A DNA stretch of 64,000 nt from Desulfomonile tiedjei DSM 6799 (GCF_000266945.1 NC_018025.1:1612001-1676000); one strand, 5' to 3'. Positions 42,125-52,300 are shown, counted from the stretch's first letter. The notes: generated from the letters alone by a model not told the origin. Translations and numbers: made by a program.

Positions 42125-43711
42125 ATGGAGATAAGTGTGGAGACCAAATCGCTGAGAGAGCGTTTCGGAAAACTGCTGGACTCCGCGGGACAGATGTTTT
42201 GGGAACTGGATACCGAGTTCCATGTTGTTTATGCCAACGATTATCTGAAAGACGTTTTCGGCGACCCGGTGGGCAACACGTGTCATCGGTTCATGGCGAA
42301 TTCGGACGAAATATGTCCGGAATGTCCGGTGAAAATAGTTTTCGAAGGGGGAGAACGCGCGATTTCAGAACGCATGAGGATCGACAAAAGCGGCGAACCC
42401 ATTTGGCTGCAACACACGGCAACGCCCATACGGAATAGTGCCGGAAAGGTCATAGGAGCGAGTGAACTGACCATAGATATTACACATCGCAAGAATACCG
42501 AATCATGGTTGAGAGATTCCGAGCGTCTCTATCGAAATCTTGTGGAGCAAGTCCCTGACGTAATCTTCTCATTGGATCGCAATGGATACTTCAACTTTGT
42601 AAATACGCAGGTGGAGAAACTACTCGGGTATCCGGTGCAGCAGATCTTGGAAACTCCGCTGAAAAATTATATCGCGCCTGAAGACAAAGAGCTCGTGGAC
42701 ACGATTCTTGAACTTGCCGAAGATGATATCTGGGACGAGGACGTCGCTGTCATGGATTCCCAGGGGACCCGGAAATTTGCCAGAATCAGATGCAAAGCCT
42801 CTTTTGGTGAAGATCACGTGCCCATCGGTTATGAAGGTGTGATGAGAGACAGAACTGTCAGACGCAAGCTGGAAGAAGATCTGAAGGCGTCAAAGGTAGC
42901 TCTGGTAGAAAAAATCAAAATTATCGACGAATTGTACGAACACATCGTTCAGTCCGGAAAATGTAAGGCAATCGAAGAACACACTGCCGAAGTTGCCCAT
43001 GAGTTGAGGCAACCGCTTGCAATTGTCGGGGGATTTGCCCGGAGAATGGCGAGGCACTTCGATTCGGGTGAAGCTCTGGACATCGAACGCCAAAAACAAT
43101 ACGCAAGTATCATCGTAATGGAGATTCAAAGGCTCGAGAAGATTCTCGATCGGTTGATCGAGTTCACCAAGAGGGACAGGCTGAAGCTTCAGACGATGAA
43201 TCCGCACGACCTAATAGAATATATTTTAGGCATAATGGAGAGCCGCATTAAGGACAAGCAGCTTTTCCTCAATGTTCAAATGGGACCGGAGATCGGGGAG
43301 ATTCCGCTCGACCCGGGAAGATTTCAACAACTCGTTCTTAATCTGGTTTCCAATGCAATTGAAGCCTCTCCTGTGGGAGGAGTGATTGAGCTTCACACAG
43401 GAGTCTCTATACCAAGCGAAAAAGCTCTAAAAGCGGGTTCGTTGGAGTCCGCCGGCTTTTTCGAGATGAAGATTCGCAACAGCGGGCCGGTTATTCCTCC
43501 GGAAGCTATGCAGAAAGTCTTTAATCCTTTCTATACTACGAAACAGCACGGAACCGGTCTTGGTTTAACCGTGAGCAAGAAAATCGTAGAGGATCACCTG
43601 GGGTCGATCAGTGTGAAATCTGATAAAACCGGAACGATATTTACTATTTGGCTGCCTTTGATCGACTCGTACGAAGAGCGCGGCAGGATGGGCTTCTGCT
43701 ATCTGGGGTAG
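42125..43711 (+). CDS. PAS-PAS sensor histidine kinase
   Basis: 528 residues, no membrane segment. PAS 1 (about 11-120) contains an unusual cysteine group, C53 in NTCHRF and C64/C67 in CPECPV. PAS 2 (131-245) follows. The phospho-acceptor is H292 in VAHELRQPLAIV. The ATPase domain has LVLNLVSNAIEAS (N box), NSGPVIPPE and GTGLGLTVSKKIVEDHLG. A cognate response regulator is not adjacent. The cysteines suggest redox or metal sensing, which is inference. Confidence 0.9.
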   Translation: MEISVETKSLRERFGKLLDSAGQMFWELDTEFHVVYANDYLKDVFGDPVGNTCHRFMANSDEICPECPVKIVFEGGERAISERMRIDKSGEPIWLQHTATPIRNSAGKVIGASELTIDITHRKNTESWLRDSERLYRNLVEQVPDVIFSLDRNGYFNFVNTQVEKLLGYPVQQILETPLKNYIAPEDKELVDTILELAEDDIWDEDVAVMDSQGTRKFARIRCKASFGEDHVPIGYEGVMRDRTVRRKLEEDLKASKVALVEKIKIIDELYEHIVQSGKCKAIEEHTAEVAHELRQPLAIVGGFARRMARHFDSGEALDIERQKQYASIIVMEIQRLEKILDRLIEFTKRDRLKLQTMNPHDLIEYILGIMESRIKDKQLFLNVQMGPEIGEIPLDPGRFQQLVLNLVSNAIEASPVGGVIELHTGVSIPSEKALKAGSLESAGFFEMKIRNSGPVIPPEAMQKVFNPFYTTKQHGTGLGLTVSKKIVEDHLGSISVKSDKTGTIFTIWLPLIDSYEERGRMGFCYLG

Positions 43712-43762
43712 AATTGTTAAGAGATATCGGTCCCTTTTGGGACAAATCTGAACGGATGAAAT

Positions 43763-44179
43763 CTACAACAGTAATTTTTTGCCACGACTAAACGTATTGA
43801 CTATCTTGCGCCACAAAATAGCGCCCGCTACTGCCAGGCTGAAGAAAACGGTCCCCAGATCTTTTCCGGAAACCAAATGTGCATGTAAGTGAAATACTAC
43901 CTGGCCCCCACCTCGATTCACGTTTATAAAAACACGATATCCTGATTCAGCTATCCCTAGATCGCGTGTGATTTTGCGGGCAACAGACCCAATATGCGTG
44001 AGGATCTGATCTTCCTCCGGAATGTCATTGAATGTGGCAATGTGAGTTTTCGGAACAAGCAACAGATGAATGGGAGAAGCGGGATACGCATCCCAGAAGG
44101 CAACAACCTGCTCGTCCTCATAGATTATCTTTGCAGGTATTTTACGCGCAATGATATTGCAGAATATACAATCAGTCAT
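43763..44179 (-). CDS. HIT-family nucleotide hydrolase with hydrophobic tail
   Basis: 138 residues. It is an HINT-like HIT protein: CIFCNIIARKIPAKIIYEDE, VPKTHIATFNDI, and the active-site triad HLHAHLV. After the triad it carries about 30 extra residues with a hydrophobic stretch (VFFSLAVAGAILWRKIV) and a basic end, absent from the tandem partner, so a tail-anchor is possible. It follows its paralog by 6 bp. Confidence 0.9.
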   Translation of the reverse strand: MTDCIFCNIIARKIPAKIIYEDEQVVAFWDAYPASPIHLLLVPKTHIATFNDIPEEDQILTHIGSVARKITRDLGIAESGYRVFINVNRGGGQVVFHLHAHLVSGKDLGTVFFSLAVAGAILWRKIVNTFSRGKKLLL

Positions 44180-44185
44180 GAGAGC

Positions 44186-44548
44186 TCAGTCACCTTTTGC
44201 TATTTTTTCGCCAGTACCTGTCCGGGAAACCAGATGAGCGTGAAGGTGAAATATAACCTGTCCTCCACCTCTGTTCACATTGATGAAAAATCTGTAACCG
44301 CTCTGGGCAACGCCAAAGTCCTCGGCAATTCGCGTCACAGCAGATCCAATATGAGAAAGAACCGGATTTCCCAGCGGTATGTCGTTTAATGTCGGTATAT
44401 GTTCTCTCGGAACAACAAGTATGTGGACCGGTGCGGCTGGATTTGCATCTCGAAATGCAACAACGAACTCGTCTTCGTATACAATTTCCGCGGGAATTTC
44501 CTTTTTGACGATCCCACAGAAAACGCACCTGCCTGTTGAACCAACCAT
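44186..44548 (-). CDS. HIT-family nucleotide hydrolase
   Basis: 120 residues with the normal HINT length and layout: CVFCGIVKKEIPAEIVYEDE, VPREHIPTLNDIP, INVNRGGGQ and HLHAHLV. GAGGATACGGAT precedes the ATG. Tandem duplicate of the next gene; both cysteine pairs in the N-terminal CxxC are retained. HINT proteins hydrolyse purine phosphoramidates. Confidence 0.93.
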   Translation of the reverse strand: MVGSTGRCVFCGIVKKEIPAEIVYEDEFVVAFRDANPAAPVHILVVPREHIPTLNDIPLGNPVLSHIGSAVTRIAEDFGVAQSGYRFFINVNRGGGQVIFHLHAHLVSRTGTGEKIAKGD

Positions 44549-44672
44549 ATCCGTATCCTCTTGGAAAGCGGCGGATCAGGATGATTGCGAGTACTCCGCA
44601 GTCATCCGTTCGCATCATTTGTTCATATCAGTTGATATATTTTGTGTCCAGAATGTTCCGAGTTGTTTTCGA

Positions 44673-47600
44673 TTATACAATCTCAGTTGCTCCGTCGAGC
44701 ACTTCGCGAACTCTTCGTGCAAGCACTTCCACGGTAAACGGTTTTTGCATGAAATGAACTCCCCTGTCCAGGACGCCTCTGTGTACAATGAAATTTTCCG
44801 TGTATCCGGATACATAGAGGACCTTCATGCCGGGTCTGGTCGGAGACAGTGCGTTGAACAGGCTTCGTCCGTCCATGTTGGGGAGAACCACATCCGTCAA
44901 TAACAGATGAATATGACTGAGATGAGCACACGATTTGGCTGTTGCCTCTATGGGGTCCGAGGCCCTCAGTACTGTGTACCCCAGCATCTCAAGTGCTTCG
45001 CTCGCCAAATTCAACACGAGTTCCTCGTCCTCAACGACCAAAATCGTCTCTGTTCCATGGGGCTGAGACATCTCCGAAGCTCTTTGTGCTGCAGGTTGTA
45101 CCATGTTTCTCATAAACGGCAGATAAATCTTGAAAGTAGTCCCTTTTCCCGGTTCACTGTAGACGTTGATGTGGCCTTTGTGCTGCTTCACGATGCCGTA
45201 CACCATAGAAAGTCCCAGCCCGGTACCTGCGCCCTTTTCTTTCGTGGTGAAGAAAGGTTCGAATATGCATTTGAGCGTTTCCGCATCCATTCCTCTGCCG
45301 GAATCACTTACACTGAGAACGACGTAATGGCCCGGTTCGACGTCAAGGTGGGTTCTGCAGTAATTCTCATCCAGAAATGTAGTATTGGTCTCGATAGTCA
45401 GGTTTCCACCCCGCGGCATGGCATCTCTTGCGTTGACAACGAGATTCATCAGTATCTGTTCGATTTGGACCGGGTCTGCTTTCGTTTGCGCCGCTGATGA
45501 ATTCAGAAGAGTATTCAACTCGATGTCTTCCCCGATGAGGCGCTTCAGCATTTTTTCCAGGTCTGAAATCACCTCATTCAAGTCGATAACTTTTACATCC
45601 AGCATCTGTTTTCGACTGAACGCAAGGAGTTGACGCGTAAGATCGGCTGCCCGTTGCGAAGCTTTTGTTATCTGCTCCAGTCGTTCTCGAACCGGTGTAC
45701 TTGCCTCAACAAGGGTGGATGCAATGGTGGCGTATCCCATAATCGCAGTCAAAATGTTGTTGAAATCATGCGCAATCCCACCGGCAAGGCGGCCCACCGC
45801 TTCCATTTTAACCGCGTGCCGTAGTTGCTCCTCCATCTTTTTGCCCTGGGTCACATCCCGAAAAATACCTCGAAATCCGGTTGGCTTGTTGTTCATCTCT
45901 CGTATCAGGGAAATGGAAATAGAGACATTCAGTTTTTGGCCGTCTTTCCTGATGATTTCTAAGTCGAATGCCGTATTGGGTTCTTGAGTCCTATAAACTC
46001 GGTTGTACGCAGCAAAGACCCGCTTTGCATTTTCCTCGTCCATGAGCTGACGGTAATCTGTTCCAAGGAGTTCTTCTCGAGTATGCCCGGTGATTTCACA
46101 CATCGAATCATTCACCAGCACGAGATTTCCTCGCAGATCCACTTCATGATAACCATCCGCGATGGTCTCCAGGATACGTCTGTACTTGGCTGCAGATCTT
46201 CTCAACTCAGCTTCGGCATTCTTGAGTTCTGTAATGTCGGAGAAAACAGCGACTCCCGCGGTAATCTCACCATCATTAGTCAGTACCGGAGCAGCATTGA
46301 TAAGAATCCAGTGGGACCTTCCGTCCGGACGCTGGATGACTGCCTCAACATTCTTGGAGATCTTGCCCTGCAATATGGCTTGAGTGAGTGGAAATTCTTC
46401 TGCGGTGAAGGGCTCTCCGAAAGGATGATACATTCCCCATTTGGGGAAACAGTGGCAATAGGAAGAATCCGAGAGAGTTTTGACGGTTTCTCCGAGAATA
46501 TGCATGGCAGCGTTGTTAGCAAGACGGATGCTCATGTGAGGAGCATCGGCAATGAGGATACCTGCCGGAGTCTGATCGATTGCCGCAGAGAGAAGCGCCT
46601 GCAGTTCAGCAACCTCTCTTTCGGACTGTTTGACTAATGTGACATCACGCGCTACGGCAAAAGCCAATCCTTCTTGGGGCAAGGGAAAAGAATTCCAAGA
46701 AATCCACCGAAAAAAACCATCCTTGCAACGCACCCGGTTTTCAAAAAACTGCACTGTTTCGCCGGATGAGAGGCGTTCAAACATGGCTATGCTTTTCTTT
46801 TTATCGTCGGGGTGCAAGAAATCGACAAAAGGACGGTTCATGAGATCGGCTTCCGACCAACCCAGGGTTTTGCTCCATGCCGGATTCACCTGCTTTAGGA
46901 ACCCGTCAAAAGTTGCTATGCACAGCATATCAACGGAAAAACTAAAGAGTCTGTTGCGTTCCTCTTCCAATTTCTTCTGTTCGGACACATCGAGGCCGGT
47001 TCCCAGGAGGCACATTCGATTGTCCAACTTGAGACGACGGCCTGTAAATATATACGGATAAGTCATGCCACTCTTGTCCACGAAATCGGCGTGGATCATC
47101 ATGGCTTCTCCCGTGGCAAATGCAGTTTCAATTGTCTCTTGGACGCTTTCCCAATGATTGCCCTGGAAGAAATCGGAAGGCTGTAATTGCAGAATTTCTG
47201 CAGGGGAATATCCCGTCACTCTCTCGAAATTACGATTCCAGCGGAGGAACGAACCGTGTTCGTCAAAAAGAAAAAACGTTCCCGGAAGGCTGTCAATCAA
47301 CAAGTCCGAAAAATCCTTTTCATTCTTGATACGTTCGGTCAAAAGCTTGTGCTCCGCGTCTCTGCGTTGGAGTGCTTCTGCCATTTGGTCGAATGCCAGC
47401 GCGAGCCGACCTATTTCTCCATTGACGGCTTTCGCAGGAATGCGAGTATCCAAATTGCCCTCAGTAATCTGGCGAGCCGCAAGAGCCAGCGAATTGAGTC
47501 CTCTCATAATAAACACGTATCCAAATGCCCAGACACAGATCAAACCAAGTATCGCCGACAACACGACTAATATTAGATTCTGAGAGAGCATTCGGTCCAC

Positions 47601-48431
47601 TTTGGAAAATGCCGGCTCCTGAGGTATTCCCACGTAAACAAATCCACCTTCCGAGAGTCCTCCCATTGGTTTGAATCCATACAATTTCCTGATGCCGTCG
47701 ATGCCTGTGGCTTCGGCCACTCCCTCTCGTTCTAAAAGCACTGTCTGCACCACTTCGGATTCCGGAGCGGCAGTACCAACCCATTTCTCCGGATCCGGGT
47801 ATCTGCTCAAGATAGTGCCGTTGGAATCGACTATGGCCAGAGTCGCTCCGGCGGGGAGATCTGCGGCTGCCGCAAGGTGGTTAAACCAGGACAGATCCAG
47901 GGATGCCATCAGGACTCCGCGCACTTGTCCTCCTTCACCGATAACGGGGTACCCGAAGCCGATGGTCCTCGCATGGGAAATTCTCCCCACCTGGAAACTT
48001 CCCACCGAAAATCGTTTTTCTGCTATGGCAAATTTGAAATACTGGCGGTCGCTTACATTCACGATATCATTCACCGGCAACGCGCTGCAGACAATATTCC
48101 CTCGATCGTCGCTTAACGCGACGTTGGCGTAAAACATGAACGGACGCGAATCAAAGAAATCCTTGAATAAGGCGGAACATGCTTGAATGCTGAACGACTT
48201 CACCGACGGATTTTCGGCCAAGTCCCGTAAAAACCTGTGGGTCATCTCGATCATCATTTTCTGATCTTTGGATACATCGCTGGCGAGTCTCAATGCACTT
48301 TCCTGAACGTATCCCGCTGCTACGCGACGCTGCTGATGAGCGCTGAGATACACGATGAAAAGAGCTGGCATTACTCCCAGGATGACAAGAATGACCAGAC
48401 GAATTCGAAAATTATCCCATAAGTGGGACAT
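44673..48431 (-). CDS. Hybrid sensor histidine kinase, Cache-HAMP-PAS(n)-HK-REC
   Basis: 1252 residues from ATG 48431 (GGAGG upstream). Two membrane helices (about 12-32 and 280-300) flank a periplasmic dCache-like sensor domain. A HAMP domain and about four PAS domains follow (for example FFLFDEHGSFLRWNRNFERV and TFDGFLKQVNPAWSKTLGWS). HisKA is GGIAHDFNNILTAIMGYA. The ATPase has NLVVNARDAMP, DSGRGMDAETL and GAGTGLGLSMVYGIVKQH. The C-terminal receiver has VVEDEELVL and the phospho-acceptor Asp in LLLTDVVLPNMDG. A phosphorelay protein senses an extracellular small ligand, but the ligand is unknown. Confidence 0.93.
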   Translation of the reverse strand: MSHLWDNFRIRLVILVILGVMPALFIVYLSAHQQRRVAAGYVQESALRLASDVSKDQKMMIEMTHRFLRDLAENPSVKSFSIQACSALFKDFFDSRPFMFYANVALSDDRGNIVCSALPVNDIVNVSDRQYFKFAIAEKRFSVGSFQVGRISHARTIGFGYPVIGEGGQVRGVLMASLDLSWFNHLAAAADLPAGATLAIVDSNGTILSRYPDPEKWVGTAAPESEVVQTVLLEREGVAEATGIDGIRKLYGFKPMGGLSEGGFVYVGIPQEPAFSKVDRMLSQNLILVVLSAILGLICVWAFGYVFIMRGLNSLALAARQITEGNLDTRIPAKAVNGEIGRLALAFDQMAEALQRRDAEHKLLTERIKNEKDFSDLLIDSLPGTFFLFDEHGSFLRWNRNFERVTGYSPAEILQLQPSDFFQGNHWESVQETIETAFATGEAMMIHADFVDKSGMTYPYIFTGRRLKLDNRMCLLGTGLDVSEQKKLEEERNRLFSFSVDMLCIATFDGFLKQVNPAWSKTLGWSEADLMNRPFVDFLHPDDKKKSIAMFERLSSGETVQFFENRVRCKDGFFRWISWNSFPLPQEGLAFAVARDVTLVKQSEREVAELQALLSAAIDQTPAGILIADAPHMSIRLANNAAMHILGETVKTLSDSSYCHCFPKWGMYHPFGEPFTAEEFPLTQAILQGKISKNVEAVIQRPDGRSHWILINAAPVLTNDGEITAGVAVFSDITELKNAEAELRRSAAKYRRILETIADGYHEVDLRGNLVLVNDSMCEITGHTREELLGTDYRQLMDEENAKRVFAAYNRVYRTQEPNTAFDLEIIRKDGQKLNVSISISLIREMNNKPTGFRGIFRDVTQGKKMEEQLRHAVKMEAVGRLAGGIAHDFNNILTAIMGYATIASTLVEASTPVRERLEQITKASQRAADLTRQLLAFSRKQMLDVKVIDLNEVISDLEKMLKRLIGEDIELNTLLNSSAAQTKADPVQIEQILMNLVVNARDAMPRGGNLTIETNTTFLDENYCRTHLDVEPGHYVVLSVSDSGRGMDAETLKCIFEPFFTTKEKGAGTGLGLSMVYGIVKQHKGHINVYSEPGKGTTFKIYLPFMRNMVQPAAQRASEMSQPHGTETILVVEDEELVLNLASEALEMLGYTVLRASDPIEATAKSCAHLSHIHLLLTDVVLPNMDGRSLFNALSPTRPGMKVLYVSGYTENFIVHRGVLDRGVHFMQKPFTVEVLARRVREVLDGATEIV

Positions 48432-48452
48432 TAATAAGCCCTCCAAATGCAC

Positions 48453-48737
48453 ATGAAAATAGAGAGGAAGACCTGCCTCGAGTCTCTGCGCCGTAAGTGC
48501 CTACAAAGCTGGTACTATTGGGACGCACGAGCCTGACAGGATCGATTATGTTCGGGTGCTGAGAGGGGTGACCGACTACAGTTTATCGCAGGTTGCCTGG
48601 ATTCAGAAAATATATTTCAAAGTAGGTGTTCCGGTTGCCTGAATGCACCCGCGGCCTGGAGCGCCGAATATCGGGCAAATGTCATTGCCTCATTTATCGG
48701 TTCGATTCCCGTCCTGTATCGAGCGGGAAAAGCACGG
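48453..48737. other. Intergenic, nothing recognised
   Basis: 285 bp between two minus-strand genes. A T-arm-like string (GGTTCGATTCCCG, 48699) is present but no tRNA can be folded around it. No ORF or repeat. Confidence 0.35.
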
Positions 48738-50228
48738 TCACAGTGTTTCCAGAGAAGCCTTTTGAGCCCGATCCCTCGCCCATGCCTCGATCTTTTGGAT
48801 ACGTTCTCTCATAGTTCTGGAGAGCGGAACGATACTTCGCAGCGAATTTGCCAGTACATGCTCCGTCAACTCAACGTTCTTGGAAGTACTTTCGAAAATT
48901 GCTGAAATTACGCCTTGTTCGATTTCAGCTCCGTTCAACCCCTCAGTCGATTCGGCCAGGTATTCCATGTCGAAACGGGCCGGATCGACTTTTCTTCTTT
49001 TCATGTGTATCGACAGTATTTGAAGACGCTCGTCCTTTAATGGAAGTCCCATGTAGAATAGCTCGTCGAATCGGCCTTTTCTCATGAGTTCCGGGGGTAG
49101 GACTTCGACTTCGTTTGCTGTTGCTCCCACAAAAACAGGAGAAGTTTTCTCCTGCATCCATGTGAGAAAGAGGGCAAGGACGCGTGCTTCTTTGCCGCCA
49201 GCCTGCTTCTGGTTTTGGTTGGCAATCCCGGCTTCTATTTCGTCAATCCACAGAACACAAGGAGCTACTGCTTCCGCTGTCTTGATAGCATTTCGCATCG
49301 CTTCTTCCGGCTGACCTGCGAGCCCGTCATACAGTTTTCCCATGTCGAGTCGCAACAGCGGGAGTTTCCATTGAGAAGCAATGGCTTTTATGCAGAGGCT
49401 CTTTCCGCAGCCGCTTATTCCCATGACAAGGACTCCTTTGGGTGGAGTCAACCCGTGTTTTGCGGCATCCGGTGAAAATGCGCGATTCCTCTCATTCAGC
49501 CATTTCTTCAAATTGACAAGTCCACCGATCTGCCATGAGCCTGCTCTGGTGCTGACGTATTCGAGGACTCCGCTTTTTCTGACGAGTGCCTCCTTTTCTT
49601 CCAAGACTGCGTCAACCGCTTTCAACGTGATCGATTCCTGGTTTAAAAGCGCAGTTTCAAAAGCATCTGACGCCTCTGTTGCAGTAAAACCCGAGGCAGC
49701 TCGCACCATTTTGTCTCGCAAATCGCGGGTGAGTGATTTCTTCAGCGACTCGGATGAGGGATGGCCTTGAATTACTGTCTTCAAAATATTCAGGAGTTCA
49801 TCGAAGCGGGGAAGTGGAACGTCCTCGATCTTGAAAAAAGGGATCAGCTCGTCGGGTAATACGAGCCGCGGACTCACGAAGAAAATCTTCTTGCGGCTAT
49901 TCCGCAGTTCGACCGAACACTCTTTGAGCTGTCGTATCAACTGTGGATTCTCCTCTATGAGGAGATGCAGGTCTTTGAAAATCAGGACAGCATTCTCTTG
50001 TAGAGCGACGAAATGCGAAAGACAGGCAACCGGGTCAGGAACGATCTCCGATGACCGGTCTCCATTCGAGCTTGTCACGCAGGACCACGTAAGAAACCGT
50101 GCAGAATTCAAACCGGCCTGGTCTGCTGCCACACGAAGGAGCCGCTCAACGCGATCTTCTTCGCTGGAGATGAGATACATCAGGGCGGATTTTCCCTGAA
50201 AGAACCGCTGAAGCGTTTTAACGATCAT
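48738..50228 (-). CDS. Ycf46-like AAA+ ATPase
   Basis: 496 residues. The N-terminal 220 residues contain a degenerate AAA-like region (VLIFKDLHLLIEENPQLIRQ) as in Ycf46. The C-terminal AAA+ domain has Walker A GISGCGKSLC, Walker B CVLWIDEIEAG, sensor 1 FVGATANEVEVLP and arginine finger region ELMRKGRFDELFYMGLP, then SIHMKRRKVDP. Ycf46 proteins are widespread in phototrophs and other bacteria and are linked with carbon-use control; the role here is not known. Confidence 0.92.
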   Translation of the reverse strand: MIVKTLQRFFQGKSALMYLISSEEDRVERLLRVAADQAGLNSARFLTWSCVTSSNGDRSSEIVPDPVACLSHFVALQENAVLIFKDLHLLIEENPQLIRQLKECSVELRNSRKKIFFVSPRLVLPDELIPFFKIEDVPLPRFDELLNILKTVIQGHPSSESLKKSLTRDLRDKMVRAASGFTATEASDAFETALLNQESITLKAVDAVLEEKEALVRKSGVLEYVSTRAGSWQIGGLVNLKKWLNERNRAFSPDAAKHGLTPPKGVLVMGISGCGKSLCIKAIASQWKLPLLRLDMGKLYDGLAGQPEEAMRNAIKTAEAVAPCVLWIDEIEAGIANQNQKQAGGKEARVLALFLTWMQEKTSPVFVGATANEVEVLPPELMRKGRFDELFYMGLPLKDERLQILSIHMKRRKVDPARFDMEYLAESTEGLNGAEIEQGVISAIFESTSKNVELTEHVLANSLRSIVPLSRTMRERIQKIEAWARDRAQKASLETL

Positions 50229-50454
50229 AATCGTACCCTTGCTCTATAGCATGCCACAATCGCACTAACATTTTCAATGATTTAGTCCGATTCTTCCTTC
50301 TTTGAAGGCGAAGTTGAAAATCTTCAAGAACTAAATTATTCTTCAGAAGTCATCGAGCAACTGAAATCCCGAAACATTCTTTATGCCGCGGAAAATTCTC
50401 CAGGGGGAAAGCTCAGATGTTCGTGAGATTTCCTAATAAGGACTACAGCCATTC

Positions 50455-51426
50455 ATGACTCAGGAACTACTTTCGATCCGAGGTTTGAAAACGATTTTTG
50501 CCTCCAATGGAGGAACTGCCGTTGCAGTTGACGGAATTAACCTCAGCCTCAAGGAAGGGGAGACCCTTGGACTCGTCGGCGAATCCGGCTGTGGGAAGAC
50601 TGTCACCGCGTTGTCCATTATGCGTCTGGTTTCCGATCCCGGAAAGATAGTGGAAGGTGAAATCATTTTTGAAGGCCACGATCTTCTCAGCCTATCTGAA
50701 GAGGAAATGCGAGAAGTCAGAGGCGACCGGATTTCCATGATCTTTCAGGAGCCTATGACTTCATTGAATCCCGTGTTTCGTATCCAGGACCAGATAGGAG
50801 AGGTTTATCGTGTCCATCGGAACATGAGCAAATCTGAGGCACGGGATGCGGCAATTGTCATGCTGAAAAAGGTGGGGATTCCGTCACCTGAAAAGAGATC
50901 GAAGGATTATCCGCATCAAATGAGCGGTGGTATGAGGCAGCGTGTAATGATAGCTATGGCTCTTGCCTGCGATCCCAAGCTGATGCTAGCGGATGAGCCC
51001 ACTACCGCTCTGGATGTGACAATTCAAGCTCAAATACTTGAATTGATGAATGAGATAAAGCATCGCCTCGGAACAGGCATCATCCTGATCACTCACGATC
51101 TCGGTGTCGTCGCGGAGATGGTCGACAGAGTGGCTGTAATGTATGCAGGAAAAATCGTGGAAGAAGCCCCGGTGAATCAGCTTTTTGCCAGCCCCCAGCA
51201 TCCGTACACCATTGGGCTGCTTAAATCCGTTCCACGAATTGATGAGGCAACACGAGAGGCAAGCAGGTTGCATGTGATTCCCGGAATGGTGCCTGATTTG
51301 CGAATGCTGCCCGAGGGTTGCTCGTTCAGAGGCAGGTGCCCGGAAGAACAAGAGATTTGTAAGCGACCTCCTGCTCTGGAAGCCAAGTCTTCCGGCAGTC
51401 GGGTCAGATGTTGGATGAGAGAATAG
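50455..51426 (+). CDS. Peptide ABC transporter ATPase, DppD/OppD type
   Basis: 323 residues. Walker A GESGCGKT, signature [15 protein letters not shown], Walker [15 protein letters not shown]-loop [14 protein letters not shown]. The C-terminal oligopeptide-type domain has [13 protein letters not shown] and a cysteine group [19 protein letters not shown] with a final C. Members with such cysteines can bind an Fe-S cluster. No permease, binding protein or DppF partner is adjacent, so it is an orphan. Confidence 0.93.
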   Translation: MTQELLSIRGLKTIFASNGGTAVAVDGINLSLKEGETLGLVGESGCGKTVTALSIMRLVSDPGKIVEGEIIFEGHDLLSLSEEEMREVRGDRISMIFQEPMTSLNPVFRIQDQIGEVYRVHRNMSKSEARDAAIVMLKKVGIPSPEKRSKDYPHQMSGGMRQRVMIAMALACDPKLMLADEPTTALDVTIQAQILELMNEIKHRLGTGIILITHDLGVVAEMVDRVAVMYAGKIVEEAPVNQLFASPQHPYTIGLLKSVPRIDEATREASRLHVIPGMVPDLRMLPEGCSFRGRCPEEQEICKRPPALEAKSSGSRVRCWMRE

Positions 51427-51563
51427 TCAGGCTATGCCGTTGAGCATTCGATTCGATAACCCCTAGTGAAGATCGATCGAGAGTGGCGCTGCAGGGTCAG
51501 GTCTTCTGCTGCCTGATTTAGTCAGTATGAGCGATGAGTCAAACCGATTGACGGAGGAAGTGC

Positions 51564-52127
51564 ATGTCAGCAACTGCCGAATATAGCATTGGAGAAAAGA
51601 GTTACGTAAAGATACGATACCGGGTTCGAGTCCCTGACGGTCCTTTTATCAAAGGAGCTGTAGAACCGGAAGTAATGGATTTCATAACCAGTTTCAAGCA
51701 AGTCATTCCGGGTTTGGAGAACCGACTCATGGGGCATGTCGTGAGTGAGCGGCTTTCGTTTACGGTGCCTCCGGAAGAAGCTTTCGGACCTCGATACGAT
51801 CAACTGGTGTTTGAGAAGAATAAAGCGGATTTTCACTTTCCTCAGGGGATGGAACCGTACAATGGCATGCAGATCTCGGTCATCTGCGGTGACGAAGGTC
51901 CCGATGTGGGAACCATTCGGGAAGTGAAGGAAGATACGATTGTCATCGACTGCAATCATGCTTTGTCCGGATTCCCACTGCAGTACGATCTGGAGATTAT
52001 CGAAGCTCGACCCGCGCGTCAAAATGAGATTTGCCAGGAATGGGAAAGCGAATGCGGAAGTTCAGAGTGTTCGGGATGCAGTCCGCACGAAATAGTGCTG
52101 GGAAAGGACAACACCGAAAATAACTGA
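51564..52127 (+). CDS. SlyD-like FKBP prolyl isomerase
   Basis: 187 residues, GGAGGAAG before the ATG. The FKBP domain has an inserted IF loop in SlyD fashion: KSYVKIRYRVRVPDG, QVIPGLENRLMGHVVSER, FTVPPEEAFGPRYDQLV and the later HALSGFPLQYDLEII. The C-terminal tail has a Cys-rich group (ICQEWESECGSSECSGCSPH), like the metal-binding tail of SlyD. It may assist metalloenzyme maturation. No operon partner is clear. Confidence 0.9.
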   Translation: MSATAEYSIGEKSYVKIRYRVRVPDGPFIKGAVEPEVMDFITSFKQVIPGLENRLMGHVVSERLSFTVPPEEAFGPRYDQLVFEKNKADFHFPQGMEPYNGMQISVICGDEGPDVGTIREVKEDTIVIDCNHALSGFPLQYDLEIIEARPARQNEICQEWESECGSSECSGCSPHEIVLGKDNTENN

Positions 52128-52210
52128 TCGCGTTATTGGGGGGAACTTCTCTGGACTTTGGGGGCTGCCCTGCTGCTTGCAGGCTCATCCGAGAGTGAGA
52201 CGACAATTAA

Positions 52211-52300
52211 AACCCCCCTTCATAAAGAAGGATTAGTGGGATTTTGAGAGTTTTGTATCAAAAATCCCCCCTGCCCCCCCTTCACAAAAGGGGGGACTCT
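52211..52300. repeat. C/G-tract palindromic repeat upstream of DUF559
   Basis: AACCCCCCTTCATAAAGAAGG and AATCCCCCCTGCCC, CCCCCTTCACAAAAGGGGGG form nested palindromes of the same family as 20233-20342. It lies within 90 bp of the DUF559 nuclease ORF. Confidence 0.75.

Noticed and set aside
48690-48725. tRNA-like T-loop string GGTTCGATTCCCG
   Set aside because: The flanking bases do not form a 5-bp T stem, and no anticodon, D or acceptor stem can be placed upstream.
50285-50425. Protein-like 44-codon open stretch before the DppD gene
   Set aside because: It looks like helical coding sequence but has no start codon, being preceded by a stop. It may be a gene remnant, but support is too weak.
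51610-51640. Second T-loop-like string GGGTTCGAGTCCC
   Set aside because: Lies within the FKBP coding sequence and cannot form the rest of a tRNA.
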